From the NCBI GenBank assembly GCA_947445035.1, contig CANFCK010000032.1, forward strand, positions 1 through 39,005: 39,005 nt of DNA. The letters are read 5' to 3'. Below the pieces are notes generated by a model. The model was given only the letters and a program-made list of their open reading frames with translations. It was not told the DNA's origin and made no database searches. How positions within the stretch are numbered: position 1 is the stretch's first letter; every line of letters starts with the position of its first letter. Source of the stretch: Deltaproteobacteria bacterium. Its GTDB lineage: Bacteria > Myxococcota_A > UBA796 > SXON01. Position numbers and translations under genes: made by a program. This document shows positions 1-9,655 of this stretch, one piece after another.

Positions 1-90
1 GCCCCGGCCGCCCCGGCCGCCCCGGCCCCCCCGGCCGCCCCGGCCCCCCCGGCCGCCCCGGCCCCCCCGGCCGCCCCGGCCCCCCCGGCC
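1..90 (+). repeat. 18-bp GC tandem repeat coding AAPAPP
   Basis: Four 18-bp copies (16-33, 34-51, 52-69, 70-87) each read Ala-Ala-Pro-Ala-Pro-Pro in the frame of the downstream gene. They are preceded by a shorter 9-bp-periodic version from position 1. The tract is pure G+C and lies at the window edge, so its copy number and the sequence beyond it are uncertain. It is part of the low-complexity N-terminal linker of the first gene. Confidence 0.9.
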
Positions 91-1398
91 GCGGAGTTGT
101 TGGTCAGCTCGACGGGCGGCGCGGGGCTTCCCTCCGGTCGGCGCCCCCCGCGCCTGGCGGCCGTGGTGTCGGAGGAAACACCGCCGCCGGTGGCGCCGCC
201 TTCGGTCGTGACGTCGGTGCCCAGCCGCAGCCGCATGGCGGCGGCCGTCGATTCTCCTCCGATGACGGCACCGGCGGCGGCACCTGCCCCCGAGGTCCGT
301 CCCCCAACGCCGTTCGGCGCTGCGCGCCTGCCTCCGGGGCGGCGCTCCGCACCGGTTTCGCCCGCGGATTCGGCACCCGGTGGCTCGACGGCCATGCTGG
401 AGGCGATCCTCTCCCAAAGCGGCGGCGCCGGCGTCGCAGAGGTGCGCGAACGGGTGGAGCGGGCGATGCTCGCGTCCGGGAGCGGCCCCATCGCGACCCC
501 GCGGGTCACGCCGCCGCCGCCGGTGGTCGGACCGAGTGTCGGAGCGTCGTCGGCGTCGTCGCTGGGCGACTTCGTGGCGGTGGAGACGAACCTTCCCGCC
601 CGTGCGGTCACGCCTGCCCCCACGGCGGCGCCGCGCTCGCTTCCGCCACCGCCGCCGCCGCCGCCGCCGCAACCGGACGATGACGACGAGCCCCCCACGG
701 GCCCAAGCGCGTCGGGGCCGCGCGTCGGGTCGCCAGCGCCGCCGGTGGCCGCTCACGCGGCGCCCGCGCCTCCCCCGCCCGCGTCGGCTCCTACCCCCCC
801 GCGCCCGCCGCCGCCCCCACGTACTGCACTCGCGATGCCGATACCCCGGGTTGGGTCCACTCCCGCGGGTCCGTCTGCGCGCCGGGCCCCGACTCAGGTT
901 CGGCCGGCGGCCCGCGGCGAACCGGTCGCTGTCCGCTTCGCTCGCGCGCCGGGTGTGCGCGGCCATCGGCAGCGGCTCCCCGCCGACACGACCCTTGCCC
1001 AGGCGGCTCACCAGCTCGTCGGCGTCCTGGTGCCGCTGCGATGCGCCCCGGACGGCACCCTTTTGGGTTGGTATCGGCTCGGCAACGAACTGGGGCCCTT
1101 GCCGGTCGACCTGACGGTCGGCGAGCTGGACGATGAAGAGACCTGTTTCCTGCACTTCGTGGAGAACCGCGCCGAGTGGAGATCGATTGACGTCGACGGT
1201 CACCGTGTGTGGCAGCGAATCGGACTGGCCGTGCCGATCGTGTCGCTGGTGGACGCTTTCGCGATGCAATTCGGGCTGGCGGACGAACCTTGGCAACTTT
1301 CGCTCGATGGCGTGGTTCTGGATGACTTCCACATCCTGGCCGACCACGACGTCACCGAGCAGAGTCAGCTCGCGATTCGGCGTGGGGCGGCGGGGTGA
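1..1398 (+). CDS. Pro/Ala-rich protein with two C-terminal ubiquitin-like (YukD-like) segments, 5' partial
   Basis: The frame is open from position 1, so the true start lies outside the window; TTG at 97 is only the first in-window start-like codon. About 300 residues are low-complexity Pro/Ala/Arg sequence with a run of consecutive prolines near 640-670, which looks like a disordered linker. The last ~160 residues are ordered and appear to hold two beta-grasp-like units, about 919-1165 and 1175-1398. The second reads like ubiquitin or YukD: a strand pair, a helix (VSLVDAFAMQFGL), then DGVVLDDFHILADHDV and a final strand ending in a single C-terminal Gly. No E1, E2 or JAB gene is nearby. The assignment rests on pattern only. 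The stop overlaps the next start (GTGA), so the two are translationally coupled. It is probably a protein-protein interaction adaptor in a kinase/FHA operon. Confidence 0.7.
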   Translation, partial: APAAPAAPAPPAAPAPPAAPAPPAAPAPPAAELLVSSTGGAGLPSGRRPPRLAAVVSEETPPPVAPPSVVTSVPSRSRMAAAVDSPPMTAPAAAPAPEVRPPTPFGAARLPPGRRSAPVSPADSAPGGSTAMLEAILSQSGGAGVAEVRERVERAMLASGSGPIATPRVTPPPPVVGPSVGASSASSLGDFVAVETNLPARAVTPAPTAAPRSLPPPPPPPPPQPDDDDEPPTGPSASGPRVGSPAPPVAAHAAPAPPPPASAPTPPRPPPPPRTALAMPIPRVGSTPAGPSARRAPTQVRPAARGEPVAVRFARAPGVRGHRQRLPADTTLAQAAHQLVGVLVPLRCAPDGTLLGWYRLGNELGPLPVDLTVGELDDEETCFLHFVENRAEWRSIDVDGHRVWQRIGLAVPIVSLVDAFAMQFGLADEPWQLSLDGVVLDDFHILADHDVTEQSQLAIRRGAAG

Positions 1399-3041
1399 GT
1401 CAGGAACGTTGGGACGTCGTCCTACGTTTTTTGGACGGCCCCCTCGCCTACCAGGGGGATCTCGTCCTGCGCGGGCCGGTGGTGCGCATGGGGAGCAATC
1501 CGGGTCCTGGGGGGCTCAAGCTCGACGGGTACCGTGCGCTGGACGATCGGCACGCGGTGATCAGCGCCTACCAGGGCGGCACCGTACAAATCGCGCAGGT
1601 CGGCCCCAACCAGGTGCGGATGGCGCCGCATGAAAACGTAGACTGGAGCACCATCCAGCCGCTTCGGGGTCCGGTCTTCCTCTCCGATGGCGCCGCCGTC
1701 CACCTTGGTCCGCCCGGCCGGGGGGCGACGTTCACCTTCGTGGAGTGCCGCCGGCTCGGCGTTTGGCAGGCCCAATCCATTCAGTCGGAGGTGGTCGACC
1801 AGGTGGCGGGGGCCGAAGGCACCGCCGGCGCGGTCAAACAGCTCGACACCCGGCGTCGCATTCCGTGGTGGTTCTTGCCAGGTGTCGCGGCGATGGCGTT
1901 CGGCACGCTCGGCGTGATCACCCTCCTCGTCTTGGTGATCGTGCAGAACGAGGTCGAGCCGCTCGGCCCCAAGAGTGAAGGCAAGGACTACTACGAATAT
2001 GGCGACGTCTTCGACATCACGGAGGTGGACGCAGGGCTGCGCGCCGCGAACTCCGGCGACGGGTTGAAGGACTTCGTGACCTCGATCAACGCCCGACTGG
2101 CCAAGGACGATTCCCTGGCCGACCCCGAGAAGGCCGACCCCAACCTGCTGCTATGGGTCACGAAATCCCAGCAGATGTACATCGGCGGCTGGGCGTTCTG
2201 GATCAAGCTCGACGATGCGCGTGAGCGGTACGCGATGGTCGTTCGAAAACTACGCGCCAAGCGGATGCCCGAGGTTCTGGCCGGCGTGCCCTTCCAGGAG
2301 TCTGGCTACAACCCCACGGCCAAGGACCGGATGCTGTGCGCCTACGGGATGTGGCAGTTTCAGCCTGAGATCGCCTATCGGAACGGGCTGAAGGTCAGCG
2401 GTTGCCACAACAGCAAAAGTGGAAGTCTGTTGTGGGCGCCGACCGAAAAGGCCCTCCCCGTCAACGCGATCGAGAAGGCCGAGTACGTTCAGGACCGTAA
2501 ATGCACCATCAGCTCTTGCGACGAGGACGAGCGCGACGATGCAGAGCGCGCCACCGACGCCGCGATTCGCAACTTCGAAGAGCCGTGGAACGACCTGGAA
2601 TTTCAGAGCTCGGGCGCGATGGTGCAGATGATGATCGCGACGCACAACGCGGGGTACGACGACGCCCGCTGGCGGTCGAGCGGGAAGGTCAGCCAAACGA
2701 ACATCGCCCGGGCATACGCGGCGTTTCTCACCAATAACAACCTTCAGCGGGCACCAGACTTCATCGGGCGGAACATCACGTGTCGCAGCGCCACCGAGAT
2801 GGGAAAGCTCGACCTTCAGGACTTCAACGGGCGTTGCGGCGGCTACCTGCCCAGCGTCACCCAGACCTATGTGCCCTACGTCATCGCCCAACACATGCTC
2901 GCGGTCTGTTATTATGGGCAGAACTACAGCGATATGGACGCATTCGCGCCGTACGCCAAGTACACGGTCGGCTACTGCTCACGCATTGGAGTGCCGACGC
3001 CAGAAGCGGTACAAGCGCGGAAAGGGGGCGCGAAGAAATGA
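1395..3041 (+). CDS. FHA-like / TM / lytic transglycosylase-like protein
   Basis: The protein has 548 residues and starts at a GTG overlapping the previous stop. Residues ~8-118 look FHA-like: RMGSNPG, then DDRHAVIS where FHA domains carry the Ser/His phosphothreonine-binding residues. One transmembrane segment follows at ~158-183. The remainder, likely periplasmic, contains a GH23/SLT-type lytic transglycosylase core with the catalytic-type QES (Glu302), the CAYGMWQFQP strand and a later THNAGYDDARW segment corresponding to the AYNAG motif. Such enzymes cleave peptidoglycan glycan strands to 1,6-anhydromuropeptides. A cytoplasmic phospho-reader joined to an outward muralytic domain would couple kinase signalling to wall remodelling (inference). 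It lies in an operon with a Ser/Thr kinase and overlaps the next gene by ATGA. Confidence 0.8.
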   Translation: MSQERWDVVLRFLDGPLAYQGDLVLRGPVVRMGSNPGPGGLKLDGYRALDDRHAVISAYQGGTVQIAQVGPNQVRMAPHENVDWSTIQPLRGPVFLSDGAAVHLGPPGRGATFTFVECRRLGVWQAQSIQSEVVDQVAGAEGTAGAVKQLDTRRRIPWWFLPGVAAMAFGTLGVITLLVLVIVQNEVEPLGPKSEGKDYYEYGDVFDITEVDAGLRAANSGDGLKDFVTSINARLAKDDSLADPEKADPNLLLWVTKSQQMYIGGWAFWIKLDDARERYAMVVRKLRAKRMPEVLAGVPFQESGYNPTAKDRMLCAYGMWQFQPEIAYRNGLKVSGCHNSKSGSLLWAPTEKALPVNAIEKAEYVQDRKCTISSCDEDERDDAERATDAAIRNFEEPWNDLEFQSSGAMVQMMIATHNAGYDDARWRSSGKVSQTNIARAYAAFLTNNNLQRAPDFIGRNITCRSATEMGKLDLQDFNGRCGGYLPSVTQTYVPYVIAQHMLAVCYYGQNYSDMDAFAPYAKYTVGYCSRIGVPTPEAVQARKGGAKK

Positions 3042-3769
3042 ACGGTCGCTTGGTGGCTGCCCTGGTCGCGCTGATGGTGCTGGTCCCGGTGACCGGAGGC
3101 CTCTTGTACGACGAGAAGATCGCCGCGCGTACCGACGTGGCCGACGCAGCGGTCGCGATTGGCGACCCGCTTGCAGCCCTGAAGTTCGTACCCAGCCAGC
3201 GCGAGTCGAACTTCGCGGCCATGGGTTTTGACGCCAAGCAGGTCGGTGAGATCCTGACCCGGGTCGGGGCGTTGGAAAAGCGGCTCAACATCGGCGACCC
3301 TGCTCAGGACACGATCCGGGTCCTGATTGATCAGACGGACGACCCGACGATCATGGAAAACTCGCTGTGCGGGCGTGCCAGTCCCGCTCGCTACACCGCG
3401 CTCCAGCTCCTCGTCGAGGAGGATGGGGAGGAGCTGCGCGTGCGGGACTTGTCCGGCATGCCCAATTTCGAGGTCCAGGATTGGTACAGTCGCGACAGGC
3501 CCTTCGCGCTGGTCACCGGCATCGAACTGGTGGAAAACCGCGAGCCCGACGCGACCCGCATGGGCCTGGGGGCGGTCTTCGCGCGGCAGGTGCCGATGGT
3601 GCTGGACCGCAAGCCCCCGTGGGGACCAGCCCTTTTCAAGAACTGGTCCTGGGAGAAGGTAAAGGACAAATGGCCCGGGGTAGAGGGGAAAGTCCAGGCC
3701 TACGCTGCGCTCCTGCACTTGACGCTGGAGAATGTGACGGGCGATGGTGGTCTGTGCCGCACAGACTGA
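3038..3769 (+). CDS. Signal-anchored protein of unknown function
   Basis: ATG 3038 overlaps the stop of the transglycosylase gene (ATGA) and is preferred over upstream in-frame starts that lie inside that gene. The 243-residue product has an N-terminal hydrophobic segment (residues ~4-23) that could be an uncleaved anchor or signal peptide, followed by an export-compatible domain with two Cys and several Trp near the C-terminus. No family was recognised. Tight coupling suggests it works with the FHA/transglycosylase protein, perhaps as an envelope partner (inference). Confidence 0.8.
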   Translation: MNGRLVAALVALMVLVPVTGGLLYDEKIAARTDVADAAVAIGDPLAALKFVPSQRESNFAAMGFDAKQVGEILTRVGALEKRLNIGDPAQDTIRVLIDQTDDPTIMENSLCGRASPARYTALQLLVEEDGEELRVRDLSGMPNFEVQDWYSRDRPFALVTGIELVENREPDATRMGLGAVFARQVPMVLDRKPPWGPALFKNWSWEKVKDKWPGVEGKVQAYAALLHLTLENVTGDGGLCRTD

Positions 3770-3803
3770 CGACCAGTGCGCTATAGTCGGCCGCCCTGGA
3801 AGG

Positions 3804-5597
3804 ATGGAACCCCGCCGACGATTCAAGTTCCTCAAGGAGCTCGCACAGGGCGGGTTCGGGAAGGTGTATCTGGCGGAAATGATTACCGGGGAAAACTTCT
3901 CGTCGGTGGTCGCCATCAAGTTGCTCCACGGCAAGTGGCTTAGCAACGACGAAATCGTCATGCGCTCGCGTGATGAGGCGCGGCTGTTGGGCCGGCTCCG
4001 GCATCGAAACATCGTGCGGGTCGAGGACCTGACCTCGATCGGCGGTCAATGCGCCATCGTGATGGAGTACCTCCAGGGAATGGACCTGAAGTCCGTCACC
4101 GTGACCCTCAAGGAAGAAGAACGTCCATTCCCGCGGAAGGCGGCCATCGAGTCGATCGGGGCGATCGCAGCGGCGCTCGACGCGGCGTACACCCACCGCC
4201 CCCTCCAAGGCGGGGAGGCGTTGCAGGTCATCCACCGCGACATCAAGCCGTCCAACGCGATGATCACCGTCGAGGGTGACGTCAAGGTTTTGGACTTCGG
4301 CACGGCCCGGGCGTCGTTTGAAGAACGCGAGGCGAAGACGCAGGTACTCGCGTTCGGCAGCCAGGCCTACATGGCGCCGGAGCGCATGCTGGGCGAGGCG
4401 GATGCCCCTTCGGGTGACATCTTCAGCCTCGGCATCACCCTGTATGAGTGCATCACCCTGGACAGTTTCGGCAAGATCCCGCTTCGCCAGGAACGGTACG
4501 AGCCGACCGTGGCGGCGCGGCTCGATGCGATCGATCTGACGGACATGACCCCGGCGGGGCGTGAGGGGCTGCTCTCTTCGTTGCGGCGGATGCTCGCCTA
4601 CGAACCGGAAGCGCGGCCCAGCGCGGCGCAGGTGATCGACGAGATGGAGGCGCTCGCCGACCTGGCCACGGACGCCGGACTGAAGCGGTTCGCGCGCGAG
4701 CTGGTGAAGAAGGGCTGCGACGCCTGGCGTCCGGAGCAGGATCCCAACGACCCGTACACCGGCGCGATGATGTTCGAAGACGTCACCGGCGTTGGCGAAG
4801 CGCGAACGGCGGACCCCATCGGCGCGCCCGCCAGGGGTGACGACGAGTTCCAAGTCCCACCTGAGCTCGCGGACCTGCCGGTGGACCTTCCGAGTGGCCG
4901 CCCTGCTGCTGCCGCGGGGGCCTCCGCGGCCTACGCCAGCCCGCCGTCGCCCCCTCGCGTCGCCAGCTTTCTCCCTGCCGCACCCGGCGCCGCGCTCGAG
5001 CCGAGCGGCCCCAACGTCACGTGGCCGCCTCCCTCCGCTGTCGACACCGGTCAGAAATCGGGTCCACGGGGCAGGCCGGCCGCCACCTCGGGCCCGCTGA
5101 CCCACAGCGCGCCCACGCTCGCGACGTTGTCGTCCACCGGCACGTCGGAGGATCCGGCCCCTCCTGGCGGCTTCTGGAAGTATGGCGTGGCGCTGGGCGC
5201 CGTCGCCGTGCTGGGGCTGGTTGCCGCGCTGGCGCTCGGACTCGTCGCGATCGGCACGACGACGGCCACGCCGACCGTCGTGGCGGACACCCCCAGCGCG
5301 CGAATGCCGCCCGGGAAATCGGATGTGGACTGGGCTCCCAACACCAAGGGGAAGGGGGGCGCGATACTCAGGGTTCCTGATGGCGCCAGTGAAGTCGTGA
5401 TCACCACGAGCAGTGGCTTCCGTCAGGAGTGGGATGGCTCGATGAACCTTCGCCTGAAGGACCTCGAACCGGGAAGTGCCCGGGCAAAGCTCAAGCTCAG
5501 CTCGGGCACCAAGTTGACCGACTTCGCGGTGTCCGCGGACCAAACCTGCCTTCTCACGTGGCGCAGCGGCGCCTGGGAGCGTGGCGAGTGTCGTTGA
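3804..5597 (+). CDS. Transmembrane Ser/Thr protein kinase (Hanks type)
   Basis: The 597-residue protein starts at ATG 3804, preceded by GGAAGG and a TATAGT hexamer at 3782-3787. An upstream ATG (3744) would lie inside the preceding gene. Kinase features are complete: Gly-rich loop AQGGFGKVYLAE, VAIK (Lys39), HRDIKPSN (Asp146, Asn151), DFG (164-166), and FGSQAYMAPE in the activation segment. The domain covers ~8-290. A Pro/Ala-rich linker follows, then one transmembrane helix (~459-487) and a ~110-residue outer domain without a recognised fold. Such kinases phosphorylate Ser/Thr on substrates often read by FHA domains, and an FHA-like protein is encoded two genes upstream. No PASTA repeats are seen. 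Confidence 0.93.
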   Translation: MEPRRRFKFLKELAQGGFGKVYLAEMITGENFSSVVAIKLLHGKWLSNDEIVMRSRDEARLLGRLRHRNIVRVEDLTSIGGQCAIVMEYLQGMDLKSVTVTLKEEERPFPRKAAIESIGAIAAALDAAYTHRPLQGGEALQVIHRDIKPSNAMITVEGDVKVLDFGTARASFEEREAKTQVLAFGSQAYMAPERMLGEADAPSGDIFSLGITLYECITLDSFGKIPLRQERYEPTVAARLDAIDLTDMTPAGREGLLSSLRRMLAYEPEARPSAAQVIDEMEALADLATDAGLKRFARELVKKGCDAWRPEQDPNDPYTGAMMFEDVTGVGEARTADPIGAPARGDDEFQVPPELADLPVDLPSGRPAAAAGASAAYASPPSPPRVASFLPAAPGAALEPSGPNVTWPPPSAVDTGQKSGPRGRPAATSGPLTHSAPTLATLSSTGTSEDPAPPGGFWKYGVALGAVAVLGLVAALALGLVAIGTTTATPTVVADTPSARMPPGKSDVDWAPNTKGKGGAILRVPDGASEVVITTSSGFRQEWDGSMNLRLKDLEPGSARAKLKLSSGTKLTDFAVSADQTCLLTWRSGAWERGECR

Positions 5598-6919
5598 TCC
5601 TCCTTTTGTTTGCCGCTGGTTGGGCGCAGGACTTCGGCTACGTGGCCATCGTGCAACAGGCGCGGGAGGCGATTCTCGCCAAGGACTACAAGACGGCGAA
5701 GACGCTCTTGACCGCAGCGGAAGCGGCGGCGCCCACGTCCAGTTCTCCGCTGGCCGAAGCGGACCTGGCCAAGCTCCACTTCTTCCGCGGCCTGGTTGAG
5801 TGGCGCAGTGGCGACAAGGACAAGGCTGCGCTCGACCATTGGCGGCGCGTCCTCACGATTTCCCCCCAATTCGAGCCCGACCCCGCGCTTCTGCCGGAAA
5901 TCGACGCGCAAGACGTGCTGTACGCGCTTCGGGGCGAGGTGCGCAATTACGACCAGTTTCCGACGGGTCTTCCCGACGACGCGGGTGACGCGCTGATCTT
6001 CATCGACGGCAAGCGCATGGCCCCCGAGGACATGCTGATCAAAGGGCGGCATCTGGTTCAGATCAGGTGCGAGGGCGGGGAGTTTGCGGGCTCCTGGTAC
6101 GACTATGGTCCGCCGCCAGTCGATTACCTCATCCTGTGTAGCGGCGGCGTGCTCGGTGGAAAGCTGGACCCCAAGGCGGACAAGGCCAGGATTGAGGCGG
6201 AGAAGCGAAAGGCCCTCGCCGATGCCAAGCTGGCCGAAAAGGCCAAGGCCGATGCGGACAAGAAGGCGCTCGCCGATGCCAAGATAGCTGAAAAGGCCAA
6301 GGCTGACGAGGACAAGAAGGCCGCTGCTGACAAGGCGCTGGCCGCAAAGTCCACGGACAAGGCCGCCGCCGAGAAGCTTGCCGCCGAGAAGCTTGCCGCC
6401 GAGAAGCTTGCCGCCGACGCAGCGTTGGCCGCGAAATCGGGGGACAAGGCCAGCGCTGACAAGCTTGCCGCTGACAAGGTCGCCGCCGAAAAAGCTGCCG
6501 CGGACAAGGCGCTCGCCGCCGACAAGGCCGCTGCCGACAAGGCGCTCGCCGCGGACAAGGCCGCTGCCGACAAGGCGCTCGCCGCCAGCACCGCCAAGGT
6601 CACGCGTCCGTCGGGACCGAACGTCCCTGCCCTCGTGCTGATGTCGGCGGGGGGTGGGTTGCTGATCGGTGGGGCGGCGATGAACTTCACCGTGGTCGAG
6701 CCGGCCTACGCGGCTATCTCCGAGGCCAATGCTGCTCCCGGGTCGATGTCGCGCGACGCCGCCACCGCGTGGGAAGGCCGCTTTGACATTGGGCGGTACA
6801 GCACGATGGCCATGGTTGGCGGCGGCGTCGCGCTGCTCGGCGCGGGCGTTGTCTTGCAGGTCATCGACGCGCCGGTGATGATTCTACCGAACGGGATCGT
6901 CGTTTCCGGTCGTTGGTAG
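5588..6919 (+). CDS. Secreted TPR/PEGA-like protein with long Ala/Lys/Asp repeat
   Basis: GTG 5588 overlaps the end of the kinase gene and gives a credible signal peptide (SLILLLFAAGWAQ); upstream in-frame codons would lie within the kinase gene. The product has 443 residues. The N-terminal part has a TPR-like helical stretch (FFRGLVEWRSGDKDKAALDHW) and a PEGA-like strand pair (ALIFIDGKRMAP, IKGRHLVQI). Residues ~200-340 are almost only Ala, Lys, Asp, Glu and Leu, resembling the central segment of TolA and predicted to form a long helix. Two Gly-rich hydrophobic segments follow near the C-terminus (~350-370 and ~405-425). It may span or reach across the periplasm (inference). Its 3' end overlaps the opposite-strand gene by 36 bp. 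Confidence 0.85.
   Translation: MSLILLLFAAGWAQDFGYVAIVQQAREAILAKDYKTAKTLLTAAEAAAPTSSSPLAEADLAKLHFFRGLVEWRSGDKDKAALDHWRRVLTISPQFEPDPALLPEIDAQDVLYALRGEVRNYDQFPTGLPDDAGDALIFIDGKRMAPEDMLIKGRHLVQIRCEGGEFAGSWYDYGPPPVDYLILCSGGVLGGKLDPKADKARIEAEKRKALADAKLAEKAKADADKKALADAKIAEKAKADEDKKAAADKALAAKSTDKAAAEKLAAEKLAAEKLAADAALAAKSGDKASADKLAADKVAAEKAAADKALAADKAAADKALAADKAAADKALAASTAKVTRPSGPNVPALVLMSAGGGLLIGGAAMNFTVVEPAYAAISEANAAPGSMSRDAATAWEGRFDIGRYSTMAMVGGGVALLGAGVVLQVIDAPVMILPNGIVVSGRW
6365..6600 (+). repeat. 15-bp and 33-bp in-frame tandem repeats
   Basis: Inside the Ala/Lys/Asp region there are three exact 15-bp units (6365, 6380, 6395; Ala-Ala-Glu-Lys-Leu). Further on are near-identical 33-bp units starting at 6503, 6536 and 6569 (DKALAADKAAA). 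All unit lengths are multiples of three, so copy-number change would alter the helix length without a frameshift. Confidence 0.85.
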
Positions 6920-7903
6920 GACCACGGGCCATCGGGGTGTGAGCTCGACCATCGTGCCCGCGCGTGTGGGCCCGCTGGTCGTGACCATCTTGGCCGGCGC
7001 GCCCAGCCACGCGTCCGCCGCCCACAGTTGATCCCAGGTATGCAGCGGCAACGGCCACGCTGGCCAGTTTGGCGCTCGCGACACCGGCAGTAGCTGAACG
7101 GTCCGCAGCGTGGCCGCCAACCGGGGACCGGCAAGCGGCAGCGGCGCGTCGATCGAGACCAACAACAGCGACGAGCCAAGGCTGTCCACGGTGCTGCGCA
7201 GCGCTGCCCGTCCCGCCCGAAGTGAACTCTCCCAATCGCCGACGCTGCCCAGCTCGGGCAGAGTGGCCGTGACCAGCGGGATGGTAGCGCCGGGAAGGGA
7301 AACGAAAACCAGCCCCAGCGCGGTTCCTGTCGCGGGGGTGTCGTTCCACGAGTCGGCCTCGCCGCACAGATCGAAGCTCCCTCGAGAAAATACCTGGACC
7401 ATCGGATCCCGGCCGAGACTCAACACCTCCCCTCCGAGAGCGGCGCCAAGCGCGACGACCTCGCCCGGAGTCAGGGCGCCACGCACGATTGCGATGTCGG
7501 GCGCCGCCTCGGTGACTGCGGCTACGACGCCTTCGTGGTCGGAGGACAGCGTCCACTGAAGCACGCGCACGGTGCTCGTTGGCAGCGGCAGCCCTCGGGC
7601 GCATGCCCGGGTCCGCTCGGCGAATGGCGCGGCGTCCACCCCGGCGGCCTCGGCAGGGGGTCGGGGAATCCGCGCACTAGCCGCGGCTGCAACCGCCCCA
7701 AAACAGATGCGCAGGGCCAGCGCGGTGTCCCCCCTCAAGAGCGCGGCGTAGGCCAGCCAGCAAGCAGCGACCCACAGCACGGGCTCCACAAGCAGCACCA
7801 TGCTCGCGACGACGCTGTCATCGGCCAGCCAGCCGAGGACGGCGCCGCACAACGCGAGCGAGGGCACCACCAAGATGCGGAGCCATGGCCTCAGGCGGCG
7901 CAT
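6884..7903 (-). CDS. Membrane protein with EEP-like (endonuclease/phosphatase fold) domain
   Basis: The 339-residue protein has two or three N-terminal transmembrane segments (~8-80), like the DUF-type membrane proteins that carry an endonuclease/exonuclease/phosphatase (EEP) domain. The soluble part begins with VRVLQWTLSSDHEGVVAAVTEA and then PDIAIVRG. This resembles the EEP opening (vltwN...DvvlLqE), but the metal-binding Asn and Glu appear to be Thr/Ser and Arg, and the final His motif is not evident. It may therefore be a catalytically dead relative; the fold call is tentative. It starts 2 bp after the ettA stop and is likely co-transcribed with it. Confidence 0.7.
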   Translation of the reverse strand: MRRLRPWLRILVVPSLALCGAVLGWLADDSVVASMVLLVEPVLWVAACWLAYAALLRGDTALALRICFGAVAAAASARIPRPPAEAAGVDAAPFAERTRACARGLPLPTSTVRVLQWTLSSDHEGVVAAVTEAAPDIAIVRGALTPGEVVALGAALGGEVLSLGRDPMVQVFSRGSFDLCGEADSWNDTPATGTALGLVFVSLPGATIPLVTATLPELGSVGDWESSLRAGRAALRSTVDSLGSSLLLVSIDAPLPLAGPRLAATLRTVQLLPVSRAPNWPAWPLPLHTWDQLWAADAWLGAPAKMVTTSGPTRAGTMVELTPRWPVVLPTTGNDDPVR

Positions 7904-7905
7904 CG

Positions 7906-9573
<1,668 letters not shown>

Positions 9574-9655
9574 GGTCGGGCTCGGCTATCCCGCCGCGAC
9601 CCTTCCGGCCTGACCGCAACCGGTTAGGCCCGCGCCCTCAAATCCGGAGAATCCA

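Noticed and set aside
1..1398. Ubiquitin-type conjugation system
   Set aside because: The C-terminal Gly and ubiquitin-like segment are suggestive, but no E1, E2 or JAB deubiquitinase gene is nearby, and an adaptor role is simpler.
3636..5543. Long minus-strand frame opposite the kinase gene
   Set aside because: Arg/His/Gly-rich composition and no motif; it is the antisense shadow of a clear kinase.
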